DNA from: Caenorhabditis elegans
Lineage: Eukaryota; Nematoda; Chromadorea; Rhabditida; Rhabditidae
Assembly: GCF_000002985.6 (NCBI RefSeq)
Contig: NC_003283.11
Location: 19,717,501 to 19,781,500, forward strand
Direction of reading: 5' to 3'
Length of the DNA stretch: 64,000 nucleotides
Positions 11,538 to 20,783 of the stretch are shown here, piece by piece (position 1 is the first letter of the stretch; each line of letters begins with the position of its first letter). The translations under genes were made by a program, and so were the position numbers. The notes beneath the pieces are model-generated. The model ran no database searches and had not been told where the DNA came from. It saw only the letters and a program-made list of their open reading frames with translations.

Positions 11538-12090
11538 ATGAAATTTTCCAAACTTCTCATACTTTTGCTAGTTCTGACTCCATTTTGCTCTGCCGAGTGG
11601 TACAACAATCAAACCGATGCTTGCAACTACTGCGGACAAATGGTTTTCGGGTTATTGTTGCAGAATGATGTGGAGACGTTGATTAGCACGAATCGCTTGG
11701 TTTCAAAGGTTAGTTCGTTGAGTAGAGCTCGAAATTCTGAGTATTTTGTTATTTTGAAACCCCCTCCCCCTGCGTCTCTCCTCCTCCCACACTCTCTTGA
11801 CTACTTTACTTCAAACGCGCGTATCTCTACAACGGTAAGAGATATTGAAAAATTTCCAACTGACAAAATGATCAGAATCAAATTTTGCGTCTTTTTTCCA
11901 GTACAACTTCTGCCCAAACTACGCCCCCGGATGGCAATTAGACAGTTGTGTGGCATTCCTGGACTACACCTTCAGTTTCTTTTACCGCATCTACTACGCC
12001 ATCAACTTCCCGATCCGTGACTACATCTGTGTTCCAATCTGTGGAAACAGTGGGGAAAACTTTGAGATTATATTCAAAAAAAGAAGATGA
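11538..12090 (+). CDS. Secreted saposin-like (SapB/SPP-type) small protein
   Basis: Two exons, 11538-11708 and 11902-12090, encode 119 residues with a phase-0 intron. Residues 1-19 form a signal peptide: KFSK, a run of Leu, then CSA before E20. The mature part has exactly six cysteines at 29, 32, 61, 73, 100 and 104, spaced C-x2-C-x28-C-x11-C-x26-C-x3-C. This matches the three-disulphide order of saposin B domains in nematode SPP/amoebapore-like proteins. Such proteins act on membranes, often as gut antimicrobials. The second half is rich in aromatic residues. NQT at 24-26 is a possible N-glycosylation site. The C-terminus IIFKKRR is basic. The intron contains half of a palindromic repeat of the family clustered around this locus. 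Function is inferred from cysteine spacing only. Confidence 0.72.
11755..11890. repeat. Half copy of palindromic repeat within an intron
   Basis: Contains 'cctgcgtctctcctcctc', 'ccacactctcttgac', 'acgcgcgtatctctacaac' and the terminal 'aaattttgcgtc', but the purine-rich partner arm is missing. It lies wholly inside the intron of the saposin-like gene and ends at its splice acceptor. Confidence 0.6.
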
Positions 12091-12299
12091 TAACGATTTT
12101 GATTTTTACATGAAAATGAATAAACTATTGACTTATAGCTCCTTTCTGTGAATGCAAAAGTAATTCTATCCGAAAAGTTTATTGAGAAAAGTAAATGTTC
12201 ATCCCACGATCGCTGTTAAATTCAATAGATGAACTCTTCGTATTGATAACCAGAGAGTAAAATATGGTGGGAAGCCAGAGAGTAAAATATGGTGAATTT

Positions 12300-12382
12300 T
12301 CTATTTTACCAGGAGAATTGTTAAACTTACCAGGAGAATTTTCAATTTTACCAGGAGAATTTTTAAATTTACCAGGAGAATT
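12300..12382. repeat. Short tandem repeat, unit about 21 bp
   Basis: Four copies of 'accaggagaatt' spaced about 21 bp apart run directly into the reverse-transcriptase fragment. Just upstream is a two-copy repeat of 'ccagagagtaaaatatggtg'. Confidence 0.75.
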
Positions 12383-12649
12383 GACTGCAGAAAAGTAAAT
12401 AAAGTAGTCACAAATAATGCTCATCCGCTGCCACACATTGAAGCAACATTACAGTCTCTAGCTGGAAAAAAGATTTATTCCACATTTGACTTGATGGCAG
12501 GTTTTTGGCAGATACCATTAAAGGAACAAAGTAAGAAGATAACAGCATTTGCTATAAGAAATGAGCTCTTTGAATGGAATGTTTTACCTTTTGGGTTAGT
12601 AATTTCTCCAGCAGTATTTCAAGCATGTATGGAAGCCGTCAATATTTAA
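12383..12649 (+). pseudogene. Reverse transcriptase fragment of a gypsy/Ty3-type retroelement
   Basis: An 88-codon open segment starts DCRKVNKVV and includes HPLPHIEATLQSLAG, the block YSTFDLMAGFWQIPL (motif A with the conserved Phe-Asp) and NVLPFGLVISPAVFQ (the PFG block). These are the fingers and palm segments of gypsy/Ty3 reverse transcriptase. The fragment has no start codon, stops before the YxDD catalytic motif, and has no RNase H, integrase, gag or LTR nearby. It is a truncated remnant of a Cer-like retrotransposon and cannot be autonomous. The 21-bp repeat abuts its 5' edge, suggesting that the break point lies there. Confidence 0.85.
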
Positions 12650-13088
12650 TAATTTATCATACATAAAACTTGAACTTTCAGAATTTTATATGTCGATTTT
12701 CCGTTTTTCTGCCGAATACATTATTTTCATTGTCAATTTTTACTAGTTTTTTTTTCGGATTTTCTTCAAATTTTACAACTTTTTCGTCTTCATTTTCTCT
12801 ATTTTTTTAAATTAAAAACTTGTTCATCAAAGATTTGTTGATTGATATCTAGAGGTGCGATTTGGTATGGATCATATATGTAATGAGGTGATAATTGCAT
12901 GGGTCGGCAGCAAACAATTAATATACTTTATTTTGCGATAACATTGTCAAACAAGTATGGAGCATTATGATAGGTGCTAATGACATTGTAATTATATACA
13001 TGTAGGCGGTGCTCTAGATGATATGTAGATAACAGTAGTATTTAAAAAGCTGAGAGTGTCCAGTCATCACTGAATTTTCAGAACGACT
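12650..13088. other. Intergenic, no gene seen
   Basis: AT-rich with no coding frame and no clear repeat. It may include the 3' continuation of the inserted retroelement, but no motif supports this. Confidence 0.35.
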
Positions 13089-13228
13089 GTGTGTTGTTCA
13101 TCTGTCTATATTTTTTATTATTTTTTCTGCTCAAAACCAAAAACAAAAAACCTGAGGTAAGTTTTTTAGTTTTTGTCCTTTTTCATATAATCCCCACCCA
13201 GTCACATTTTCAGAGGTGTCACCGTCTC

Positions 13229-14638
13229 ATGGAGGGTTCTTCGTCTGTCGGGAAGACGGAGATCACCATATTGACCCATGGAAATCTGCACACAATGGCT
13301 AACGACGAACAACAGCAACTTCTGAACAAGATCGTTCGGGATGATTCGCAAGACGTAAGTTTTTTTTTCAAATAGTTTACCGAAATACATTTCTACAATT
13401 ATTTTCCTAATTTTTAGAAAAATTCTCTATCGAAATTCATTTTATACCAAAACACATTTTTTCTAAAATTCTTTCCCTAATTTTTACAAAAGTGGAGTAC
13501 CGAAATCTGGGAAATATTTTAGATTGCTCCAAATTTTCCCCTGATTCCGAATATCTATATGTAAAGATTGAAAAAATTTCCCTGTTTTTATATTTAAGCT
13601 TGAAATCACGAATTTAATTTGTGCCCCGGTCTATTTTTTTTCAAATACGCGCTCAAAGAAATTTGCACTGGAGCAATATTTTTCAGAAAAAAACCGATAA
13701 AAACTCGACAAAAATTAATAAAACTGGTTAATAACTGAATTTGGCGAAAAATAATTTCTTTGGGTGCGCATTTCAATAAAGAGACCGGGTCACAAATGAA
13801 ATTCGTGATTTCAAGCTCAAATATAAAATCAGGGTATTTTTTAAAATATTTTTTCACATCGATATTCGGAATCAGAAAAAAAATTGAGTAAATTGAAAAT
13901 ATTTCCCAGATTTCGGTATTTTTAATATGTTTTTTGCCAAAATTCGTTATTCGTTTTCAGAAACAAGTATTGTTAATGATAAATGGTGCAGCTGGGACAG
14001 GGAAAACATTTTTGATCAAGCTAATAGAAAACTCAATGAACAGAAGCGTAAGAAAAAGAGTAGTTTTGATGACTGGATCTACCGGGAAAGCAGCAAAAGC
14101 GATCGGAGGGCGCACACTGCATTGCACAATTGGCCTACCGAACGAAAAACCTGAAGATCTGGAAAGATTGAAATATCAGGCATTCATCTGCGTCACGACA
14201 CGACTCATTATCATCGATGAAATCACACTCCTAGCGAGCTGGCACCTGGATGCGACGGACATGGTTCTCAAGAGAACGCCGAAGAGGACGGATGCGCTCT
14301 TCGGCGGGCTATCGATCATCCTCGTGGGGGATCTTCGACAGCTGAACTTGGGAGGATGGCGTGGAAAGAAGCAGATCGACACAGTCTTCATAAAGTAAGA
14401 AATTTTGAAAAAAAAAACATCATCAGAAAAAATATGAACCTAATTTCCAGAGTTGGTGGATACCCCGACCCCATTTCCTGTCAAAATGTGTGCGATTGAG
14501 GAAAAGGGGGAAATCATTCTCGACACCGCATTCAAACTGACCCCGGCTATGTTTTACACCGGATTGCCAGTCGAGTCAGAAAATCTAATGATTTATTCCT
14601 ATCATATAACGGAGCCCGAACGGATAGTGTGATCTTAG
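13229..14638 (+). pseudogene. PIF1/Helitron-type helicase exons, degenerate
   Basis: Exon 13229-13354 (NDEQQQLLNKIV, a pre-Walker EQ motif) splices in phase 0 to 13961-14394. The second exon has Walker A GAAGTGKT, then TGSTGKAAKAIGGRTLH (motif Ia region), IIIDEITLL (Walker B, DE) and IILVGDLRQLNL (motif III, usually GDxxQL). This order is diagnostic of PIF1-family helicases, which occur as cellular enzymes and as the helicase half of Helitron transposases. After 14394 the frame does not continue cleanly. A third open stretch (14452-14638, LVDTPTPFPV onward to a TGA) fits a helicase exon but is out of phase with the available donor. Motifs IV-VI and the Rep domain are missing. The first exon frame is open upstream to 13091, so the true start is unsure. 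The 606-bp intron is largely a palindromic element. Most likely a dead transposon piece. Confidence 0.72.
13498..13918. repeat. Palindromic element inside the helicase intron
   Basis: Outer arms 'taccgaaatctgggaaat' (13498-) and its reverse complement ending at 13918. Inner arms around 'cttgaaatcacgaattt' repeat in reverse near 13,800-13,820, with 'gccccggtct'/'agaccgggt' as partner words. It is a roughly 420-bp foldback or MITE structure with no open frame of note. Confidence 0.8.
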
Positions 14639-14819
14639 AACCCATATATACCCCCTGAGATTAGCGCCGTGATTGAGGAAACAATGAAAAAACCTTACAA
14701 CTAACCTTTTCTTTTTTAAGTTTTGATAAATATTCTTCTCAAACAGTAGGAAATGTGTATTATGAAATAACTTGGTTTCGCAACCAAAAGCATATCTTTT
14801 GAAAATTGTTCTATGTCTT

Positions 14820-15622
14820 AAAGGTGGACTACGCTCAGTGGGGAAATTGTTTTAAAACACGCCTATGGGGCCACAATGACCAAATATCATAATAAAAAAA
14901 TTCAAAAAAATTTTCTAAATTTTATATGATTTTTTGAAAATTGAAAAAAATCTCAGTTTTTGCCTAATTCCTATTTGAATTACCGCCAATTGGATTTGTT
15001 CGATGGGGCGCGCTTGCACGTTTTTAAATTTATTTATTTTATTTTTTGTTATTTTCCACCGATTTTTAATGTTTTCGGTGTATTTTTGCTTGAATTTTAG
15101 AGAAAGAGTCAAAATAAATGCAAATTTTCGATTAAAAAGCAAGCGTACAGGTGTAAAAATCAAAAAGTAACGCTTTTAAACGATTTCGAACCTGAATTAA
15201 TTAATTTCACTGATTTACACCTGTACGCTTGCTTTTTAATCGAAAATGTGCATTTATTTTGACTTTTTCTCTAAAATTCAAGCAAAAATACACCGAAAAC
15301 ATTAAAAATCGGTGGAAAATAACACAAAATAAAATAAATAAATGCATCCTCTTCTACCCTCCTTTCTTCTACCCTTTTCTTTATAATACTATTTGCAGCT
15401 TACAGAATATTCTGACCAGCAAGGAGAAACATGACGTCAGTCAACAACAAGCGTGAGTTTACATTTTACGAAACACCTCGAGAAGTTTATGAAGATCGAT
15501 GGAACTGCCATCTTCAAGAAATCTCTTACATTTTTTGAAAAGTTTTATCATGATATTTGGTCATTTTGGGAAAAAAGGAGTGGATTTTAACAATTTCCCT
15601 ACTGACGCTACTCCACCTTTAA
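14820..15622. repeat. Foldback element with nested inverted repeats
   Basis: The left end 'aaggtggactacgctcagt' (14,820) and right end (to 15,622) are inverted copies containing 'ggggaaattgtt' and 'gaccaaatatcat'. A second, longer pair of arms lies inside, roughly 15,020-15,165 against 15,215-15,350, with 'acaggtgtaaa' and 'ttttcgattaaaaagcaagc' in both. The left-arm end occurs again alone at 39,545-39,645. The two short basic reading frames, one on each strand, are the two arms read as protein and are not genes. Confidence 0.8.
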
Positions 15623-15910
15623 GTTGCCAAAATTTGTGATTTTAGCTAAAAATATACCATTTTTTCCACAACTTTGAGCGGCCATAACTTTTTTTTTTGA
15701 GAAAATTTCATAACGCCTCATTATAAAATTTGGTAGTTTTGGGTCATTTTGGATCTGGAAAGGCAAAATCTCAAATTTCGGTACTCCACCTCCAAGAGTT
15801 TCAAAAAGAAATTGAAGTTCCATCTCAGTGGAGCAGGAATTATGAGCAAGATGATGAAAAGATGAAATTGATTTAGTAATATTTTATTTCTCATTTCACA
15901 TCTTCAAAAA

Positions 15911-17217
15911 ATGCGATTTCTTATTTACTTGCTCCTCTTTCTACCATTATCAATGAGCCAAGATGTGAAAATGTTTCAAATTTACGGAAAAGTTTCAAAT
16001 GCCAGTGTTACTAAGTCAACAAACTTTATGACACTCACAGAATGCACAAATGGGTGCTATGTGAATCCGAATTGTTCTCTAGCATACTTTAATGAATCCT
16101 GTTTGTATTATGATCAACTGGCCGAAAATCAATCAATATTAGTCCAAGAAGGTTTGAGTAGGAATATCGTAGTTTTTAAGGTGGGTGAGATGAACATTTT
16201 TTTATAAGTGGAGCTTTCCTTTTTTTTTCAAATACATTGCCAACTTGATGTAATGCTCTATATGAATTAAATTTTATTAAATTCAAAGAAAATCACTTTC
16301 TACAAAAATCTTTAAAAAAAACCATTTTCGTCCAATGCGCATTCTATGCGCACCTCGGGCGCGCCCTTTGCGCATCTGGTGCGCGCGCCAGGCGCATTCC
16401 CTTATTTTTGCGCACCCGGCGCAAATCGTGCGCGCCCCAGGAGTTGCAAACTGCCGAGTTCCCGCAAGCCTCGCCTTTCAATAGTGCTGCGCGGAACCAG
16501 AAAAGTGTCGGTTGCGTCAAAAGAACGGCCATTCGCACTACTGAACACCAAGCCTTGGTCTTCTCGTCATAGTGGGGCAGACGTCAAACTGCTGCAACCG
16601 CGCCTGCCTCCCATGGGAGTTCTAATTTTTTTTCCATTCAGACAGACATCTCAAACATCCCTAACAACACATGTCCGGAATCCTACACCAATCTCAAATT
16701 CTCACTAGCCTCATCAACTGGCGAAAAGTACTCCTGGACAAGAACCACCTTCGGATGGAAGTTTGTTAGTTGCAGAACTGGTTGAAAAAGGTTCGAACGG
16801 GACGATGTAACTGTTGTTTGCATGAAACGCATAAATACTGAAAGCGCATCATTAAATAATACTAACTCGGAATGCGAAGAGCAAAATGCAGTGCGGACAG
16901 GAATCGCGTCGATTGAGGAATATACATGGATGAAAGGTTAGTAATTTATAACCAAGGTTCTGGAAATTCCATTAATTTTTATGACAGGGCTAACATTACT
17001 TGGATTAGCAATTGGTGGAGAGAGAAATTGCCCGACAACTCCGTGCACAACTTTCCGATGGACTGATGGCTACACAACTTCCACGACTTTTCACAATTCA
17101 ACCTATGCAGAATTAGAGTCGTTTCCAAACTCCGAGCCGTACAATTGCTTAACTATACGGAACAAAAATTCCCCAGCAATAATTGACAGTAATTGTAAGA
17201 TTACGCGAGCATTTTAG
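15911..17217 (+). pseudogene. PAN/CW-domain plus C-type lectin-like gene with in-frame stop
   Basis: Three exons, 15911-16180, 16642-16936 and 16988-17217, splice in consistent phases (0, then 1). Exon 1 has a signal peptide (residues 1-16) and a nematode CW/PAN-3 domain with C44, C49, C55 and C64. Exons 2-3 encode a degenerate C-type lectin domain (CPESY, FGWKFVSC, VTVVCMK, ECEEQNAV, ... CLTIRN). At 16783-16785 the frame has TGA immediately before KRFERDD. Frame and similarity resume at the next codon, so a Trp (TGG) has probably become TGA. The product would then be cut in the lectin domain. Intact relatives are secreted CLEC proteins, many induced in gut immunity. Intron 1 holds a GC-rich repeat. 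If a short unusual intron removes the stop, the gene could still work, but I see no suitable sites. Confidence 0.72.
16330..16632. repeat. GC-rich dispersed repeat in an intron
   Basis: Strongly GC-rich island (repeated 'gcgca', 'gcgcgcc') with 'gcgcggaaccagaaaagtgt' and an end 'tcccatgggagttct'. It belongs with the 'cggaaccccgaaaagtgtcg' TIR repeat family seen at 17.9, 26.3, 35.5 and 41.9 kb. It lies wholly within intron 1 of the lectin-like gene. Confidence 0.65.
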
Positions 17218-17372
17218 TACTAATAAAACATTTTTATTCAAAAATCTACAAAATATTAAAAGTAAATAACGCTTTGTGTAGACGCAAGTGTGTTTATCTA
17301 CAAATCGTGAGAAATAACTTTCTCAGAGGGTTAGTCGACTTGATTATTAATGAATATTATCCTATATTTCAG

Positions 17373-17575
17373 AAGAAATCATCGCCCAACTTGTCAGCTT
17401 ACCAGCAGACCAAATCATTAAATTTTCGATCGCAGCCATTTCAGAAAACGAGGAGATGTATTTTGTTGTTATTAGAGCTACCGGAATTACACCATCACCA
17501 ATTGATATAGCACTCCAAGTTACAAAGGCAATGAATCACCCTATGCTCGTTGGTGCATTACAAATTCACTGTTAA
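17373..17575 (+). pseudogene. Isolated exon-like ORF of unknown family
   Basis: After a good acceptor (tatatttcag, 17372) a 66-codon frame runs EEIIAQLVSLPADQIIKF ... ALQIHC and stops at 17573. Composition and codon use look protein-like. No start codon or clean donor joins it to the sequence upstream, although an ATG-less frame ends in LRG near 17,329. It may be the last exon of a lost gene. I do not recognise the family. Confidence 0.35.
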
Positions 17576-17890
17576 TGAGCAGAAATAAAGTTTTTTCATG
17601 TCATACTGTTGGTAAAGAAAACTATACTACAAAAATACGGAAATAACAAAAATAGTGGGACATTTAGCAGTACGAATAGAACAGAATCTCCTTAATAGCC
17701 TCGTGAACGACCTCTTTTGTGCATGTACCTCTGAAAAATTGAGAAGTTATTTCAATATCTTTTTTTTTATGTACTTACTCCAAAGGTGGAACTCCAATGA
17801 ACAAGTTTCTACGAGGTTTCTGCTTCATAAAACTGAAAAAGGTGTAACCGTCGAGATTTCTGAAATAAAACATATTTCAAGATGGAATGT
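17576..17890. other. Short intergenic stretch
   Basis: AT-rich, with no supported gene. It ends at the start of the GC-rich TIR element. Confidence 0.35.
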
Positions 17891-18110
17891 AGGGCTTCCA
17901 TAAGAAGCAGGCGCGGTTTCAGGGCCTCACGCCTGCCTCCAACCTGTCCGTCTCATTTTGCACTATGGCGAGAAGTTCAAGGCTTGGTATTCAGAAGTGC
18001 GAAACGTGGTTTCTTCGCCGCGACCGACACTTTTTGGGCACCGCGCCGCACTATACAGGTGGCGAGGCAGGCGGCCGCGGCAGGCGTTTTCGTGCCTGCA
18101 TGAAAGCTCT
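17891..18110. mobile_element. GC-rich MITE with AGGGCTTCCAT-type ends
   Basis: Starts 'agggcttccat' and ends 'catgaaagctct', the reverse complement with two mismatches. The core has GC-rich 'ggcaggcg' words and 'cgccgcgaccgacac'. No coding capacity was seen, consistent with a non-autonomous DNA element. Confidence 0.65.
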
Positions 18111-18405
18111 AGTTAAATGAATGATTGGACTGTGACGGGATGTTTTGGAAAATTGACTGCTCGAATTTGTAAAAGCACTGACCAAACTTAAAACCGACGT
18201 ATATAAATGAATAAACCATGTACCCTTCAGAAACCAAAAAGTAAATTTTCTCAGAACTAGAGCAGTTCTCCAGTCTTACAGAACCCCTAGACTACTAGGA
18301 CAATTTCCAATTGGGAATTTTTTGACCCCAAACTGAAAAAACATTTTTTTTGGCATTCCGTTGTATTACAGTATCAGCTGGTCAGTTCAAACAGTACACC
18401 TACCC

Positions 18406-18605
18406 TATTATCGAAAAAATACGATCGCACAATTTTCTCATAATTTATTTTTGATCTACCTTGTTGACTAGACTCCTCCCCTTCCTTCGACAAGACAGCC
18501 ACAACAAAATAACAACGACAACAAAAATGGGGGCGGAGTCAAGTTCAACAGGTAGATCAACAATTAATTATGAGCAAATTGTGCGATCGTATTTTTTCGA
18601 TAATA
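18406..18605. mobile_element. Palindromic MITE, about 80-bp terminal inverted repeats
   Basis: Begins 'tattatcgaaaaaatacgat' and ends with its reverse complement. The arms continue through 'cgcacaattt' and 'gatctacct' on each side, around a small GC-richer centre. It is a near-complete hairpin of 200 bp with no open frame. Confidence 0.85.
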
Positions 18606-18699
18606 TCTTCCCACTGACCCCAAACCAACAACTAAAGTAATCCTACAGTACCCCTACAGTACCCCTACAGTACTACCACAGTACACCGACCCTAGAGGC

Positions 18700-20022
18700 T
18701 TACCTCTCCGCTTTCCCCAAACTCTCCACTTTCAAGTCTCCGAACTTGTCCTTATCCGAATCCATACGTTCATTGACCTCCTTGGCAACTTCCTCACATT
18801 TGACATTGCTTCTGGCACCAGTTTCAGTTTCAGAACACTTGACTTTACCCCCTTCTGGAACTTTTCCATCTTTATCCTGTTGGGTATAGCCATCAGAATA
18901 AGCAGATTGGAAGATTTGGAGCACATTTTTTTGCGAGTGAGAGCTCAGATGAATTGTGAACTGAAATTTGAGAGAAGCTTATCAAGATTAGAAGACTGGA
19001 AATTTTTTACATGAATCTCTTCCGTAGCCATCTTTGCCGCAATTTCGTCCGCTTTTTCATATGATTGTTCCATTTTAAACGGGAGATACTTTGATACTGA
19101 AAAAATGTCAAAATTTTTAAATCTAGAAAATATCTGGGGAAAATCACCATCAGCCTTCACCAATTCATCAAAAACTATAACTGCTGGGCTTCCATCAAAT
19201 ACTGTCACAACATCATGGGAATTTTCAATCACATATCTCTCCATATCATCATCTTCGAAATTCGGGTACTTGTTGCACATTGAGAGCATGTCCGCAATTT
19301 CACCTTCAGCGTCATTCTGCAATTAATTGCCATGCTGAATATGAATAAAAGATCTTAATTTCCAAAAAATTTCCCCGCAAAAATTGTCAGAAAATCTAGA
19401 ATTTCTCGTTAAAATTAACTGTAATTAAAAACTTTACCCTTGAAAATTAACTGAAAATTTGAATTTGCAGGCAAAAATTGACTGTACATGTTATTGCAGC
19501 ATACTAGCAGGAAACTTAAATTTTCAGCAGAAAAATGGCTGAAAAATAATTCCTGATATATGAGTTTCCCATAGAAAATCAACCGAAATTTTGCATTTCT
19601 CTTAGAAAATTGATTGTAAGTTTCAATTTTCAGCAAAAATTGACTGAAAATTGAATTTTCCAGAAAAAAAAATTGGCAAAAAACTTGAAATTTTCCGTGA
19701 AACTTTGACTGGAAATTTTAAATTTAAAAAAAATTGGCAAGAAGTGGAAATTTCTTATAGAAAATTAACGCAAAATTTGAATTTCCAGCCAAATATTCAT
19801 TGGAAATTTGAATTTCTTGCCGTAAATTATTTGGAAAATTCAAATTTCCCGCAAAAAAATGAACTGGATCTTCGTATTTCCGCCAGAGAATTGATCGAAA
19901 AATCAAATTTCCAGCCAAAACAAGACTGAACAATTATAGAAAATTTGAATTTCTTGCCATAAATCAGCTGGAAATTCGAATTTTCCGGCAAAAATAATTA
20001 ATAAAACACTTACTTCCATCAT
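18700..20022 (-). CDS. Small acidic protein of unknown function
   Basis: Four minus-strand exons join in consistent phase: 20014-20022 (MME), 19148-19316, 19011-19096 and 18700-18960, giving 174 residues. The second exon is very acidic (YPNFEDDDMERYVIEN) followed by hydrophobic VVTVFDGSPAVIVFDELV. The last exon is hydrophilic, with five acidic or lysine-rich clusters, and ends in LGKAER. There is no signal peptide, membrane segment or recognised motif. One donor is weak (GTGATT after exon 2), but the alternative of reading through that short intron would keep the frame open only to the next intron. The 697-bp first intron is filled with a 'gaatttccxgcaaaaattgac' minisatellite. Models based on nine coding bases in exon 1 are fragile, so the start could be elsewhere. 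Confidence 0.55.
19390..20000. repeat. Degenerate minisatellite in an intron
   Basis: About 35-bp units built on 'aaatttgaatttcc(c)gccaa', some in each orientation. They lie inside the first intron of the acidic-protein gene. Similar units form the arrays at 38.2, 43.8 and 49.3 kb. Confidence 0.7.
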
Positions 20023-20474
20023 CTTGCCTGGTTCTTTTTTTGATGTCGGAGAAGATGAACAGAAAAAAGAAATGAAATAAAGTAGGCGAGTGGAATTTGA
20101 TGTGGGTATGGGATAGGGTCAGTTGTTATCTTTTCGTTTCTTGTGTCTGAATGGAAGTGAAAAATAAAAGGTTTTTGATCTGTTTACAAGTAAAGTTTGG
20201 TGTAACATTGTAGAAATGATTTTGAAGTTCCAAATGTTCCAAGGTCAAACTAAATTCAAGACAGCTTTCAAACTGTTTCAAATAATAATTTAGTTAGGCA
20301 CAATCATTGTGGGTGATTTGTGCACCTGTGACAATGAAAGATTTTAGTTTACCGTCAGACTTCAAAACGAGACATATGCCATTTGAAAGTGTTCCATAAG
20401 GATATGCCACTGCAAAATTTTAAGCGGCAAAACTCCACTCTCAACCAGCCTCTAGCATCGAACTGAAACTATTT

Positions 20475-20770
20475 CAGTGCATTTTTTTCACTACTTTGGA
20501 GGCATGTAGAATTGCTCCAAAAATTTTTTTGCAAACTTTCAATGTTTTTCAGAACGTTTAAAAGTAGGAAAACAATCTGGGAGATTTTTGGAAAATTTTA
20601 AATTTTTTTGAAAAAAATCTGAAAATTTCTTCACCCAAAAAAAAATTAAAAATTTCCAAAAATTTCCCAGATTGTTTTCCTACTTTAAAACGTTCTGAAA
20701 AACATTTTGCAAAAAAAAATTTGGAGCAATTCTACAGGCCTCCAAAGTAGTGAAAAAATGCACTGAACTG
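20475..20770. repeat. Inverted repeat upstream of the FTH gene
   Basis: Left arm 'ttcagtgcatttttttcac' with 'actttggaggcatgtagaa' and right arm 'ttctacaggcctccaaagt' with 'gtgaaaaaatgcactgaa' are reverse complements. The inner arms share 'cccagattgttttcctact'. A single right arm recurs near 41,511-41,560. The element sits where the F-box exon of the following gene would be expected. Confidence 0.8.
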
Positions 20771-20783
20771 CAACATTTTTCAG

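Noticed and set aside
14915-15456. Two related basic frames (KFKQKYTENIKNRWKIT) on opposite strands
   Set aside because: They are the two arms of one inverted repeat, so the similarity is a property of the palindrome and not of two genes.
16783-16785. TGA read as selenocysteine in the lectin-like gene
   Set aside because: No selenocysteine-insertion hairpin seen downstream, and the expected residue at this place is Trp. A nonsense change is simpler.
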